From Allorhizobium borbori (GTDB lineage Bacteria > Pseudomonadota > Alphaproteobacteria > Rhizobiales > Rhizobiaceae): DNA of 64,000 bases. Below are positions 17,687 to 26,742 of the stretch, one piece after another. The notes beneath the pieces were generated by a model. It saw nothing but the letters and a program-made list of their open reading frames with translations. It was not told the DNA's origin and searched no databases. How positions within the stretch are numbered: position 1 is the stretch's first letter; each line of letters starts with the position of its first letter. The stretch spans positions 62,001 through 126,000 of the forward strand of contig NZ_JACIDU010000008.1 of NCBI RefSeq assembly GCF_014196535.1. Reading direction: 5' to 3'. Position numbers and translations under genes: made by a program.

Positions 17687-18874
17687 TTATCCCTGCTTAT
17701 TCTTGTTGTAGACGTCGAAGATGACGGCGGCGAGCAGCACCAGGCCCTTGATGACCTGCTGGTAATCGATACCGATACCCATGATCGACATGCCGTTGTT
17801 CATGACACCCATGATGAGCGCACCCACCACGACACCGATGACCTTGCCCGAACCGCCGGACATGGAGGCGCCGCCGATGAAGACCGCCGCGATAACGTCC
17901 AGCTCGAAGCCGACGCCCGCCTTCGGCGTTGCCGAGTTGAGGCGCGCCGTCACGATCATACCGGCCAACGCGGCCAGAACGCCCATGTTGACGAAGGTAA
18001 AGAATACCAGCCGATCGGTCTTGATACCCGACAGCTTCGCCGCCTTCTCATTGCCGCCGACGGCATAGATACGCCGACCCGTGGTCGTCTGGTTCGCAAA
18101 GAAGTTGTAGGCGACGATCAGGATGGACATGACGATCAGCACGTTCGGCAGGCCGCGGAACGTTGCAAGCTTCCAGCCGACGAACAGCAGCGCAGCGGAA
18201 ATGAAGGCGTGTTTCATCCAGAACATGGCGGGCGAACCCGTCTGCATGCCGAAAGCCGTATCGTGATTGCGGGCCCGCAGATTCTGCCAGATGATGGCGA
18301 GAATGGCGACGACGATCACGGCAATCGCAGTCATGTTGGGCCGACCGACGCCGAAGAGATCGGGCACGAAACCGGTGGAGAGCGCCTGGAATTCACGCGG
18401 GAACGGACCGATATTCTGGCCGGCGAGCAGCCACAGCGTCAGGCCGCGGAACACAAGCATCCCGGCAAGCGTCACGATGAAGGACGGAATACGCCAGAAG
18501 GCGATCCAGTAGCCCTGCGCTGCGCCGATCATCGCTCCGGCGACCAGCACGGCGGGCATCACGGCCCAGACGGGCCAGCCGGAATTGACGGTCAGCGTGG
18601 CGGCAATCGCGCCGGTGAAGGCGGCGACCGACCCGACGGACAGGTCGATATGGCCGGAGACGATGACCAGCAGCATGCCCAGCGCCATGATGATGACGTA
18701 GGAGTTCTGCAAGAAGAGGTTGGTGATGTTCTGAGCCGACAGGAAATCGACATCCTGAACAGCACGAACGACGACGAGGAAGAAGAAGACGATGGCGAGC
18801 AGCGCCAGCATCATTCCGTTTTCCCGCATATTGCCCCCAAGCTGGGTGCGAAGGGTTTCCTTGGCGCTTGTCAC
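17687..18874 (-). CDS. gguB: GguB, sugar ABC transporter permease
   Basis: The 395-aa multi-span CUT2 permease resembles XylH/MmsB in length, about 80 residues longer than the permeases at 4170-6062, with extra spans in the centre. Family regions include [16 protein letters not shown] and [16 protein letters not shown]. Only one permease gene is present, so a homodimeric pore is likely. Its start overlaps the gguA stop by four bases. In Agrobacterium the ChvE-GguAB system imports several monosaccharides; that is established for the locus, not shown by this sequence. Confidence 0.92.
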   Translation of the reverse strand: MTSAKETLRTQLGGNMRENGMMLALLAIVFFFLVVVRAVQDVDFLSAQNITNLFLQNSYVIIMALGMLLVIVSGHIDLSVGSVAAFTGAIAATLTVNSGWPVWAVMPAVLVAGAMIGAAQGYWIAFWRIPSFIVTLAGMLVFRGLTLWLLAGQNIGPFPREFQALSTGFVPDLFGVGRPNMTAIAVIVVAILAIIWQNLRARNHDTAFGMQTGSPAMFWMKHAFISAALLFVGWKLATFRGLPNVLIVMSILIVAYNFFANQTTTGRRIYAVGGNEKAAKLSGIKTDRLVFFTFVNMGVLAALAGMIVTARLNSATPKAGVGFELDVIAAVFIGGASMSGGSGKVIGVVVGALIMGVMNNGMSIMGIGIDYQQVIKGLVLLAAVIFDVYNKNKQG

Positions 18875-20409
18875 GCTGCTTTCTCCCCGTTTTCGTTACC
18901 GTCACGAATAATCAGGCTCATGATGCGTTCCTGGCTGGCTTCCTGGCGGGAAAGCTCACCGACGATCTTGCCCTCGTTCATGACGAAGATTCGGTCGCAC
19001 ATGCCGAGCAGTTCCGGCATTTCCGACGAGATCATCACGATGCCTCGCCCTTGCGCGGCGAGATCGTTCATGATGGCGTAGATTTCATATTTCGCACCGA
19101 CGTCGATGCCGCGTGTCGGTTCGTCCAGGATCAGCACCTGCGGATCGGTGAACAGCCACTTGGACAGAACCACCTTCTGCTGGTTGCCGCCTGACAGGTT
19201 GACGACCCGCTGGTGGACACCGGGCGTGCGAATTTTCAGGGCCTTGCGATAATCCTCGGCAACCGAATGTTCCCGCCCCTTGCCAAGCACCCAGCCGGAT
19301 GCGACGCCGGCAAGGTTGGCAAGCGTGACGTTGCGGGTGATGGGCTCGTCGAGAATGAGGCCCAGCACCTTGCGGTCCTCGGTCACATAGGCCAGTCCCG
19401 CATCGATGGCGCGGCTAACCGTCGAGAGATCGGCAGGTTTGCCCTCAATCGTCGCTTCACCGGACTGGAAACGGCCATAGGAGCGGCCGAACAGGCTCAT
19501 GGCCAGTTCGGTGCGGCCCGAGCCCATGAGGCCGGCAATGCCGACGATCTCGCCGCGGCGCACGTTGAAGGAACAGTCCTTGATCATCTGGCGGGGCTGG
19601 TCGGCATGACCGACGTTCCAGCCTTTCACCTCCATCAGCATCTCGCCGATCTGAGGCTCCCGATGCGGATAACGGTTTTCCATGTCACGGCCCACCATGT
19701 CGCGAATGATGCGCTCTTCCGTGACCTCGTCGCGGTTGAGCGTCGAAACGGTGGAGCCGTCGCGAATCACGGTCACGCGGTCCGCGACACGGCGGATCTC
19801 GTTCAGCTTGTGGGAAATGATGATCGAGGTGACGCCCTGCGCCTTCAGTTCCAGCATCAGGTCGAGCAGTTTCTGGCTGTCGTTTTCCTGAAGCGCGGCC
19901 GTCGGTTCGTCGAGGATCAGAAGCTTCACATGCTTGGCCAGCGCCTTGGCGATTTCGACAAGCTGCTGCTTGCCGACGCCGAGCTTTTCGACCGGCGTGC
20001 CCGGCGCTTCCTTCAAACCGACCTTGGCCAGAAGTTCTTCCGTCTTCTGAAAGGCGAGCGGCCAGTTGATGATGCCACTCTTCGCCACTTCGTTGCCCAG
20101 AAAAATGTTTTCGGCAATCGAAAGAAGCGGCACGAGCGCCAGTTCCTGGTGAATGATGATGATACCCTCGGCCTCGCTGTCGCGAATGCCCTTGAAAGCC
20201 ATGGTGCGGCCTTCATAGACAATATCGCCCTCATAGCTGCCATGGGGATAGACGCCGGAAAGAACCTTCATCAGCGTCGATTTGCCGGCACCGTTTTCGC
20301 CGCAAATTGCATGGATTTCGCCCTGCTCGATCCTGAGATCGACGCGGTTCAGGGCCCGGACACCGGGGAAGGATTTGCCGATGCCCCGCATTTCCAGAAG
20401 TGCCGTCAT
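18871..20409 (-). CDS. gguA: GguA, sugar ABC transporter ATPase (two fused domains)
   Basis: The 512-aa duplicated ATPase starts [10 protein letters not shown] at 20409 behind GGAGGCG. The N-terminal domain has Walker A GENGAGKS, signature LGVGKQQ, Walker B LLILDEP and ISH H-loop. The C-terminal domain has GLMGSGRTE in place of Walker A, signature LSGGNQQK and Walker [12 protein letters not shown] with the usual Glu. The domain pattern is standard for CUT2 importers. It is separated from chvE by 70 bp containing a stem-loop. An in-frame extension upstream runs through the hairpin and chvE and was rejected as non-coding. Confidence 0.93.
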   Translation of the reverse strand: MTALLEMRGIGKSFPGVRALNRVDLRIEQGEIHAICGENGAGKSTLMKVLSGVYPHGSYEGDIVYEGRTMAFKGIRDSEAEGIIIIHQELALVPLLSIAENIFLGNEVAKSGIINWPLAFQKTEELLAKVGLKEAPGTPVEKLGVGKQQLVEIAKALAKHVKLLILDEPTAALQENDSQKLLDLMLELKAQGVTSIIISHKLNEIRRVADRVTVIRDGSTVSTLNRDEVTEERIIRDMVGRDMENRYPHREPQIGEMLMEVKGWNVGHADQPRQMIKDCSFNVRRGEIVGIAGLMGSGRTELAMSLFGRSYGRFQSGEATIEGKPADLSTVSRAIDAGLAYVTEDRKVLGLILDEPITRNVTLANLAGVASGWVLGKGREHSVAEDYRKALKIRTPGVHQRVVNLSGGNQQKVVLSKWLFTDPQVLILDEPTRGIDVGAKYEIYAIMNDLAAQGRGIVMISSEMPELLGMCDRIFVMNEGKIVGELSRQEASQERIMSLIIRDGNENGEKAA

Positions 20410-20434
20410 AAGCGCCTCCACATACTGAACGGAA

Positions 20435-20462
20435 GAAAGGGCGCGCGCAAACGCGCCCTTTC
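20435..20462 (-). terminator. chvE-gguA intergenic stem-loop
   Basis: A perfect 11-bp stem pairs GAAAGGGCGCG (20435-20445) with CGCGCCCTTTC (20452-20462), with a six-base loop. It lies between the chvE stop at 20480 and the gguA start at 20409. No T-run follows, so it is more likely a processing or partial-termination structure that keeps binding-protein mRNA in excess over transporter mRNA than a full terminator. Confidence 0.6.
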
Positions 20463-20479
20463 CCATGGGAAGCCGAGGC

Positions 20480-21541
20480 TTACTTGAGCTGGTCAGCCTT
20501 GTAATAGCCGGAGCCGACGAGAACCTTTTCGTAGTTGGTCTTGTCGACCGGAACCGGCTCGAGCAGGTAGGACGGAACCACCTTCTTGCCGTTGTCATAG
20601 GTCTTGGTGTCGTTGATGTCCGGCTGCGAACCCTTGAGCACCGCATCCACCATCTTCACGGTTACACCGGCCAGAGCACGGGTATCCTTGAAGATCGTCG
20701 AGTACTGTTCGCCGGCAATGATCGACTTGACGGACGGAATTTCAGCATCCTGACCGCTGACGATCGGCATCTTCAGGTCGCCCGAGCCGTAACCCACACC
20801 CTTGACCGACGACAGGATGCCGATGGACAGGCCGTCATACGGCGAGAGAACACCGTGAAGCTGCTTCTTCGAATACTGCGCCGAGAGGATGTTATCCATG
20901 CGCGACTGGGCCGTGGCCGGGTCCCAACGCAGCGTGCCGACCTTGTCCATGCCCATCTGGCCCGACGGGACGACGATTTCGCCCTTGTCGATCATCGGCT
21001 GGAGAACAGACATGGCGCCGTTGTAGAAGAAGAAGGCGTTGTTATCGTCTGGCGAACCGCCGAACAGTTCGACGTTCCACGGCTTGGCGTCCGGGAACCG
21101 CTCCTTGAGGCCCTTCACCAGCGAAGATGCCTGCTGCACGCCAACCTTGAAGTTATCGAAAGTGGCGTAGTAGCTGACAGCGTCGCTTTCGCGGATCAGG
21201 CGGTCATAGGCGATAACCTTGATGCCGGCAGCTTCGGCGTTTTCAAGCGCGTTGGTCAGCGTCGTGCCATCGATAGAGGCGATGACCAGAACCTTCACAC
21301 CCTTGGTGATCATGTTCTCGATCTGGTTGAGCTGATTCGGAATGTCGTCTTCCGCATACTGAAGGTCGGTGTCGTAACCGGCTTCCTTCAGCTGCTTGAC
21401 CATGTTGTTGCCGTCATCGATCCAGCGGGCCGACGACTTGGTCGGCATGGCGATACCGACGAGCCCCTTGCCTTCGGCCCAAGCCTGACCGACAAAAAGG
21501 CAAGCGAGCGCGGCAGTCGCCGCGAGAAACTTCAACTTCAT
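20480..21541 (-). CDS. chvE: ChvE, periplasmic sugar-binding protein
   Basis: The 353-aa protein is recognised as ChvE. A signal peptide (about 1-22, ending AWA) is followed by a mature domain with [41 protein letters not shown], and [11 protein letters not shown] sugar-contact regions. In Agrobacterium ChvE delivers sugars to GguAB and, loaded with sugar, binds the periplasmic domain of the VirA kinase to enhance vir induction by phenolics. No vir genes are in this window, so here its local role is uptake. The ATG at 21541 follows a GGGAGG site. It heads the gguA-gguB-gguC-dehydrogenase-dehydratase operon and diverges from gbpR. Confidence 0.95.
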   Translation of the reverse strand: MKLKFLAATAALACLFVGQAWAEGKGLVGIAMPTKSSARWIDDGNNMVKQLKEAGYDTDLQYAEDDIPNQLNQIENMITKGVKVLVIASIDGTTLTNALENAEAAGIKVIAYDRLIRESDAVSYYATFDNFKVGVQQASSLVKGLKERFPDAKPWNVELFGGSPDDNNAFFFYNGAMSVLQPMIDKGEIVVPSGQMGMDKVGTLRWDPATAQSRMDNILSAQYSKKQLHGVLSPYDGLSIGILSSVKGVGYGSGDLKMPIVSGQDAEIPSVKSIIAGEQYSTIFKDTRALAGVTVKMVDAVLKGSQPDINDTKTYDNGKKVVPSYLLEPVPVDKTNYEKVLVGSGYYKADQLK

Positions 21542-21587
21542 ACTATCCTCCCTGGGTGGTCGGGATCATCCTCCGACCCCGAAACCT

Positions 21588-21604
21588 CATCCGCTTTACG
21601 GATG
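21588..21604. promoter_or_regulatory. Dyad in the chvE leader, chvE-gbpR divergent region
   Basis: The 141-bp divergent region 21542-21682 holds CATCCG (21588-21593) and CGGATG (21599-21604), a perfect inverted repeat around CTTTA, 47-63 nt upstream of the chvE ATG. A second, imperfect AT-rich dyad, ATATCAAAATTGGTATAT, lies at about 21659-21676, just before the gbpR start. LysR-type regulators often bind such divergent regions, so either could be a GbpR site. The first could equally be an mRNA leader hairpin. I could not place -35/-10 boxes with confidence. Confidence 0.35.
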
Positions 21605-21682
21605 GGTGAGGAATAGTGCCTCTCGACATGCCGATCAAATCGAATTAAATCATTCGCTCATATCAAAATTGGTATATTGAAA

Positions 21683-22624
21683 ATGGCCTTTCCGCTCGCA
21701 CCCCTTCCTTTTCTCAAACTGTCACATCTGCGCCTCGTGGCAGCGATTGCCCAGCACGGGCAAATCCAGATGGCGGCCCAGGCTTTGACGTTGACCCAGC
21801 CGGCCGCCTCGAGAACGTTGGCAGAGGTCGAAAAGCTGGTCGGCGGCGTTCTCTTTGAACGGCACCCCCGCGGCATGACACCAACGCCGCTGGGAATGAT
21901 CTTCGTGCGGCGGGCGCACACGATGCTGATGGAAATGCAGGATCTGGCCCACGAGCTTCAACAGGAGCGCGCCGGGCTTTCAGGCCTGGTGCAGGCCGGC
22001 GCCGTGACCGGTCCCGCCGTCGGATGTCTCGTCCCCGCGATCCGCAAACTGAAGGCCGTGAGCCCGCATGTGGAACTGAGAATCGATGTCGGCCCGTCGA
22101 TACAGCTCATGCGCGGGCTGGAAGAAGGCGATTACGACTTCATCATCGGCCGTCTCCTGCCGGAATCGGATGCCGAAGCTTTCCAGATCGTGCCGGGCAA
22201 GATCGAGCGGGTGCGCTGTCTGGTGCGGCGAGGCCACCCGCTGGCCGGATTGCACCATGTCCCGCTCTCTGCCCTCAAGGAGCATCCCTGGATCATTCAG
22301 GAGCGAGGCACGCCCATTCGCCAGGCCGTCGAGGCCGCCTTTATCGGCAAGGGCCTGACCGTCCCCGCCGATGTGGTGGCAACCTCATCGCTGGTTCTGA
22401 TGATGGCGCTGATCACCGATTCCGACATGATTGCGCCGATGTCGCTCGAGGTCGCCCGCCTGATGGAAGCCACCAGTGATGGCGTTCTTGCCTCACTCGA
22501 CCTGGACATACCGATCGAAGTCGCGCCGTACCACATCATCACCCGCCGCGACCGCCGCCTGTCCCCTGCGGCAAGCCGTCTTTATGCCCTGACGCTGGAA
22601 GAAATGACGCGACTTCGTGAATGA
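21683..22624 (+). CDS. gbpR: GbpR-type LysR-family regulator of chvE
   Basis: The 313-aa LysR-type protein has an N-terminal winged helix (about 10-70; QMAAQALTLTQPAASRTLAEVEKLVG) and a substrate-binding effector domain from about 90 to 300. Divergent placement from chvE matches gbpR (galactose-binding-protein regulator) of Agrobacterium, which controls chvE in response to sugars. ATG at 21683 is chosen; a TTG two codons earlier is also open. No clear ribosome site precedes either, so translation may be weak. It likely autoregulates from the shared 141-bp region. Confidence 0.87.
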   Translation: MAFPLAPLPFLKLSHLRLVAAIAQHGQIQMAAQALTLTQPAASRTLAEVEKLVGGVLFERHPRGMTPTPLGMIFVRRAHTMLMEMQDLAHELQQERAGLSGLVQAGAVTGPAVGCLVPAIRKLKAVSPHVELRIDVGPSIQLMRGLEEGDYDFIIGRLLPESDAEAFQIVPGKIERVRCLVRRGHPLAGLHHVPLSALKEHPWIIQERGTPIRQAVEAAFIGKGLTVPADVVATSSLVLMMALITDSDMIAPMSLEVARLMEATSDGVLASLDLDIPIEVAPYHIITRRDRRLSPAASRLYALTLEEMTRLRE

Positions 22625-22783
22625 AATGCTGCAGCGCAAACGCGAATCCAGAACGCAGTTTCATTCTGCGACAGCGCCATACATGGAAATACGGCAATTT
22701 GTTAAGCCATCGACAAAATAAAAATTCGTAATATGCTGTAGCTCTTCATTCGCGAACATCCTGAATTCACAGGAAGGCGATCC

Positions 22784-23758
22784 ATGAGCAACGTACTTGT
22801 TGTCGGCGGAGCCGGCTATATTGGAAGCCACACCTGCAAGGCATTACATAAGGCCGGGTACACGCCTGTTACCTACGACAATCTGGTGAATGGCTATGAA
22901 GACGCCGTACAGTGGGGTCCTCTCGAGAAGGGCGACCTCCTTGATGCCGGGCGTCTTGATGCCGTCATGGCGCGCTACAAGCCGGTATGTGTGATCCATT
23001 TCGCGGCCTTCGCATATGTCGGTGAATCGGTCCTGGACCCGGCGAAGTATTACGGCAACAACATCACCGGCTCACTTTCCCTTCTCGACGCAATGCGCCG
23101 CAACGGCATCGATTCGATCGTGTTTTCCTCAACATGCGCCACCTATGGCGAGGTGGATACGCTGCCAATCGTCGAAACCCTTCCGCAGAACCCGGTCAGC
23201 CCCTATGGCTTTTCCAAGCTGGTGGTGGAAAATGCCTTGCGCGATTACGGTCGCGCCTACGGACTGAAATGGGTCGCCATGCGCTACTTTAACGCCGCCG
23301 GCCTTGATCCCGAAGGTGACCTCGGCGGACGGCACGACCCTGAAACCCGCGTTATCCCGGTGGCGATTATGGCGGCCATGCGCCAAACCGGGTTCGAAGT
23401 CTTCGGCACGGATTTCGACACGCCGGATGGCACCGCCATTCGCGACTATATCCACGTCTGCGATCTGGCTGATGCCCATGTCCGCGCCATCCCCTATCTT
23501 CAGGGCGGAGGCGAAAGTACAGCGTTCAATCTCGCAACCGGGCGTGGGATCTCGGTCAGGGAAATACTGGCGGCCGTTGAAAAGGCGGTCGGAGCCCCGG
23601 TTCCGGCGAACTATGTGCCGCGTCGGGCCGGTGACGTGCCCATCCTCTATGCGACCGGGGAAAAGGCCCGCGAAGTGCTCGGCTGGGTACCGCAGTACAC
23701 CGATATCGACTTCATCGTGAAGACGGCTGCCGACTGGCTTCGCCGTCATCACAATTGA
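22784..23758 (+). CDS. galE: UDP-glucose 4-epimerase
   Basis: The 324-aa extended SDR enzyme interconverts UDP-glucose and UDP-galactose. Visible are the NAD-binding GGAGYIG (8-14), catalytic S116 in FSSTCATYG, Y141 and K145 (YGFSK), RYFNAAG (about 162-168) and RDYIHV (about 221-226). Length and motifs fit GalE/ExoB. ATG at 22784 has AGGAAGG upstream. It follows gbpR by 158 bp, a gap holding a weak CGCAG/CTGCG stem (22654-22670) and AT-rich DNA, so it probably has its own promoter. It may serve exopolysaccharide precursor supply as well as galactose use. It converges on the AGE-family gene with 12 bp between stops. Confidence 0.92.
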   Translation: MSNVLVVGGAGYIGSHTCKALHKAGYTPVTYDNLVNGYEDAVQWGPLEKGDLLDAGRLDAVMARYKPVCVIHFAAFAYVGESVLDPAKYYGNNITGSLSLLDAMRRNGIDSIVFSSTCATYGEVDTLPIVETLPQNPVSPYGFSKLVVENALRDYGRAYGLKWVAMRYFNAAGLDPEGDLGGRHDPETRVIPVAIMAAMRQTGFEVFGTDFDTPDGTAIRDYIHVCDLADAHVRAIPYLQGGGESTAFNLATGRGISVREILAAVEKAVGAPVPANYVPRRAGDVPILYATGEKAREVLGWVPQYTDIDFIVKTAADWLRRHHN

Positions 23759-23770
23759 ACGCGAGGGCTA

Positions 23771-24970
23771 TCATCCCTCCGCGTTGATCGCGCCGAGAAC
23801 CTCGTCCGTCTCATAGATGGCGCAAAGGATGTGATAGAACGTCGAAGCCGGGGCTGGCTCGTCGATCATGTCGCCCTCGGCGGGCCACTTGTCGTACCAG
23901 AGGCCGGAGACGGGTGTTGCCAGAAACGGCGCAAGCGCGTCCAGCGCGCGATTGGCCGAAACCAGATAGGCCTGACGCGCCTCGCCTTCGCTGAGGCTCG
24001 CCAGCCTCACGGCGGCCTTGAGCCACTCCGTCTGCGGCCAGAGGCGCGCAAGGCCGTCGGCCCAGGTAAAATCGTCGTTGAGCGCCATGATCGCGACCTT
24101 GCGACGAGGGCAGATACCGTACTGTTCACCGATTTCAAAGAGACGCCTGGCCTTGGCGATGGCTTCGTCATGACCGCGCGCACCGCCCCAGCGGGCCAGC
24201 AACCAGGCCCATTCGAACTGGTGCCCCGGCTCCATGATCCGGCCCTTTGGTCCGGGAAGCGGCTTCCAGTCCATATCGAAGAACTCGCGAAGCCCGCCAC
24301 TTTCGGAATCGATAAAGCGGGTCAGCGCCAGCGTCCCGATTTCATCGGCCAGATCCCTCCACAAGGGATCGCCGGCCGTCACCGCTTCCCAGGCGAGAGC
24401 CGCCTCGAAGAGATGCATGTGCGGGTTGGAGCAGAGCGGCACGCGTGGCGGCTTTGCCTCGTGGAAACCGCGCTCGGCATGCGCATAGTCCCTCTTCAGA
24501 AGCGACAGCAACTCTTCGGCCCTCGCCCGCGCTGCCTCAGCCTGTTGCGGCAGTGCCTCTGAACGCGCCGCGCCGGCAAAGATCGCAAAGGCCTGATTGT
24601 AAAGATCGAAGGAGGGGTCAACCAGCCTGCCATTGCTGTCGGCGAGATTGCCGTAGAGCCCGCTCTCCAGCAGATAAACCTCATCGAACCACGAAAGGCC
24701 GTGGGCCACCGCCTCCTGCCACGGAACACCATTCCAACCGGTCTTGCCCGCGGCGGCGAAACAATAGGCCTGCCTCGGCTGCACGCGCGAACGTCGGTTA
24801 TCGTCCACACAGGGGGCGCCATCCTGCCCGATCCGTTCGTAGAATCCGCCGCCTGCCTTGTCTGCGCCAACGTTCCACCACAAAGGAAGAGCGGCATCTT
24901 CAAGCCATGTCTTCAATCGTGCCGTTCGTTGGCTCAATGCCTCGCGGGCAACGGGGATCGTCATGTTCAT
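23771..24970 (-). CDS. AGE-family sugar epimerase/isomerase (N-acylglucosamine 2-epimerase fold)
   Basis: The predicted cytosolic (alpha/alpha)6-barrel protein has 399 aa. Conserved histidines of the family are visible in NPHMHLFEA (about 180), EPGHQFEWAWLL (about 250) and STFYHIL (about 377), with arginine-rich RRSRVQPRQAY near 60. The family includes D-mannose isomerase (ManI/YihS), N-acetylglucosamine 2-epimerase and cellobiose epimerase. The EPGHQFEW and NPHMHL motifs look closest to mannose isomerase-type members, but I cannot assign the substrate. ATG at 24970 has GGAGCC five bases upstream; an earlier ATG at 25027 lacks a site. The 125-bp gap upstream shows nothing clear. Confidence 0.82.
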   Translation of the reverse strand: MNMTIPVAREALSQRTARLKTWLEDAALPLWWNVGADKAGGGFYERIGQDGAPCVDDNRRSRVQPRQAYCFAAAGKTGWNGVPWQEAVAHGLSWFDEVYLLESGLYGNLADSNGRLVDPSFDLYNQAFAIFAGAARSEALPQQAEAARARAEELLSLLKRDYAHAERGFHEAKPPRVPLCSNPHMHLFEAALAWEAVTAGDPLWRDLADEIGTLALTRFIDSESGGLREFFDMDWKPLPGPKGRIMEPGHQFEWAWLLARWGGARGHDEAIAKARRLFEIGEQYGICPRRKVAIMALNDDFTWADGLARLWPQTEWLKAAVRLASLSEGEARQAYLVSANRALDALAPFLATPVSGLWYDKWPAEGDMIDEPAPASTFYHILCAIYETDEVLGAINAEG

Positions 24971-25095
24971 TCCGGCTCCAGAATTCAGATTTGCGTCGAC
25001 CCTAGCAAGAATAGCGCAGTCATTCAAACCAACGTTAAAACATGCTTTCCACTATCTGTGTGTCACGCATGTGTATTGCGGGAGAGACAATCCTC

Positions 25096-26085
25096 TCAGT
25101 TCGGCACACGGACCAACTCGACGCGCCGGTTCTTCGAGCGTCCCGCTTCCGTCTCGTTCGAGGCGATAGGCGCCGCCATCCCGGCACCGAAGGGCCGGAG
25201 GCGTGCTGCGGGAATGCCATAGGTCTTCACCAGCGCATCCACCACGGCTTCCGCTCTTCGCTGCGACAGTTCAAGATTGTAGTCGAAACCGCCCTTGGCG
25301 TCCGTGTGACTTGTGACAACGAGATTGAACGAGGGATTGGATGTCATGAACTTGGCAATCTCGTCCAGTGTCGGCTTCGATGTATCGCTGATCGTAGCCT
25401 TGTCGAAATCGAAGAGAATCCCGTAAAGCACAACACGTCCACCGTCACCGATGTCGCTTGCCATTTTCGCGGCGTCAACAAACTCGATTCTGCCGGTATC
25501 GATTGCCGCGGTCTCCACGACATCGATGAGAATCTCGGCGTGCCCTTCGAAATCGGTGGCGTAGATACTGGCATACACGTCGCCCTCTGTCCGCTTGAGC
25601 ACGAAGGACGCATAGGTTTGCCGGTCCGGAACCTGGTGCAGCGGCACCTTTCCGAGCGCGCTTTCATCGGTCAGCGCCACATAAAGCGTGGCGCCGCCCA
25701 TATCGGCGCAGACCGCTCCCTGACAGGTGTAAATTTCGGAAAATCCCTTGGCCGCGAGCGATGCCTCGAATGTTTTCATCACATCGAGCGCCGAACTGTC
25801 AGCCGGCCCGTCATAACCGATTCGCCAGGCGCGCCCGGCGGCGCCAACGCTGTTTTCGCCGTTCATGTAGCGGCCGGTCGCTCGCTTGGCCTGCGGCGTG
25901 ATCGGTCCATTGAGGAAACGCACTTCCTCGAATGCCCTTTCGGCATACCCGGTAATCGAGGAGCCATCATAGCGCCCGACGAGGGGATGATCCGCCGTGC
26001 CGGGAAGATCCTTGGCCTGTGAAGAGCCGCCGAGGATCGACAAGACAAGCAAGGTGGCAACTAGCGTACGAAGGGTCAGGATCAT
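25096..26085 (-). CDS. DUF4892-like and OmpA-domain outer-membrane/periplasmic protein
   Basis: The 329-aa exported protein has a signal peptide at about 1-24 (ending SSQA). The DUF4892-like region is about 25-200 (DHPLVGRYDGSSITGY, two Cys in YTCQGAVCADMGG likely disulfide-bonded). The C-terminal OmpA/MotB peptidoglycan-binding domain is about 220-325 (LFDFDKATI, SHTDAKGG, LSQRRAEAV, NRRVEL). It probably anchors to the cell wall while the N-terminal domain faces the outer membrane or periplasm. ATG at 26085 follows GGAGGAAACC. It diverges across 144 bp from the sulfite-oxidase-fold/kinase/regulator operon, so a regulatory or sensory link is plausible but unproven. Confidence 0.85.
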   Translation of the reverse strand: MILTLRTLVATLLVLSILGGSSQAKDLPGTADHPLVGRYDGSSITGYAERAFEEVRFLNGPITPQAKRATGRYMNGENSVGAAGRAWRIGYDGPADSSALDVMKTFEASLAAKGFSEIYTCQGAVCADMGGATLYVALTDESALGKVPLHQVPDRQTYASFVLKRTEGDVYASIYATDFEGHAEILIDVVETAAIDTGRIEFVDAAKMASDIGDGGRVVLYGILFDFDKATISDTSKPTLDEIAKFMTSNPSFNLVVTSHTDAKGGFDYNLELSQRRAEAVVDALVKTYGIPAARLRPFGAGMAAPIASNETEAGRSKNRRVELVRVPN

Positions 26086-26205
26086 GGTTTCCTCCGGTTC
26101 CCGGGATAGCTGCAATCCTAGCGAAGCTGGCCGGCGCCCGCCATAACCGTTTTTGATAGCAAGCACTGCTTTGTGTCGTTCCCTTTCTGCCAAAATGCTC
26201 TTAGT

Positions 26206-26229
26206 CTTGCCGGGAAGGGGTCCGGCAAG
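26206..26229 (+). promoter_or_regulatory. Hairpin abutting the start codon, with a Shine-Dalgarno-like loop
   Basis: CTTGCCGG (26206-26213) pairs perfectly with CCGGCAAG (26222-26229). The eight-base loop contains AAGGGG, and the next base begins the ATG at 26230. This would either display or occlude the only plausible ribosome site of the downstream gene, suggesting translational control. If translation instead starts at the GTG at 26173 the repeat would be coding, but that start spoils the signal peptide. Confidence 0.4.
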
Positions 26230-26742
26230 ATGCAGCTTTTTACCAGAAAATTCTCCCGCCGCAGTTTTGGGCTGAGCGCAGCCGCAATGGCCCTTGCCGT
26301 GGCCGCAAAGGCGACCGCAAGCGAAGCATCGGTCCGCCTGACGATTGTCGGCCGCAACGGCACCAGAACACGATTGACGGATGCTGACCTCGACCGTCTG
26401 GAACAGGTGAACCTCGACACGACGACGTTCTGGACCAACGGCGTGCAGCATTTCGAAGGCGTCCTGTTGCGCGATGTCCTGGCATTGGCGGGGATAGATC
26501 CGTCCGGGGAGACCGGAAACATCGAGGCGGAAGCCTACAACGAATACACCGTTGCCCTTCCCATTTCCGATGCGATGACCTGGGATGTGATTCTGGCACG
26601 GCGCATGAACGGCAAGGTCCTGACATTGCGCGACAAGGGACCACTGTGGATCATCTATCCCCGCGACCAGGACTCCGCGCTTCTCGACAAGAGCTACAAT
26701 CACAGGTGGGTCTGGCAATTGCGGCAGTTCAAGCTCTTATGA
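26230..26742 (+). CDS. Tat-exported protein with cysteine-free sulfite-oxidase (molybdopterin-binding) fold
   Basis: The 170-aa protein starts with a twin-arginine-like signal (SRRSFGLSAAAM, about 9-20) and cleaves near 30. The rest resembles the oxidoreductase molybdopterin-binding domain: WTNGVQHFEGVLLRDVLALAG, EAYNEYTVALPISDAM, then KGPLWIIYPRD and a WVWQLRQF end. True sulfite-oxidase enzymes bind molybdenum through a cysteine. This protein contains no cysteine, so catalysis by that route is excluded and a binding or sensing role is likelier. The stop overlaps the kinase start (ATGA at 26739-26742), indicating coupled translation and probably a periplasmic partner for the kinase sensor domain. 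Confidence 0.75.
   Translation: MQLFTRKFSRRSFGLSAAAMALAVAAKATASEASVRLTIVGRNGTRTRLTDADLDRLEQVNLDTTTFWTNGVQHFEGVLLRDVLALAGIDPSGETGNIEAEAYNEYTVALPISDAMTWDVILARRMNGKVLTLRDKGPLWIIYPRDQDSALLDKSYNHRWVWQLRQFKLL

Noticed and set aside
20410-20646. 79-residue N-terminal extension of GguA
   Set aside because: It reads through the intergenic hairpin and the end of chvE; ATG at 20409 has a good ribosome site and begins the ABC domain.
20480-21541. Presence of chvE as evidence of a Ti plasmid or vir region
   Set aside because: chvE is a chromosomal virulence gene; no vir, tra, rep or T-DNA features were seen.
22654-22670. CGCAG/CTGCG hairpin after gbpR as a terminator
   Set aside because: Only a 5-bp stem and no T-run; mentioned with galE but not called.
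22699-22734. A sigma-70 promoter for galE (TTGTTA and TAATAT)
   Set aside because: Spacing is 24 bp, too long; no better pair was found.
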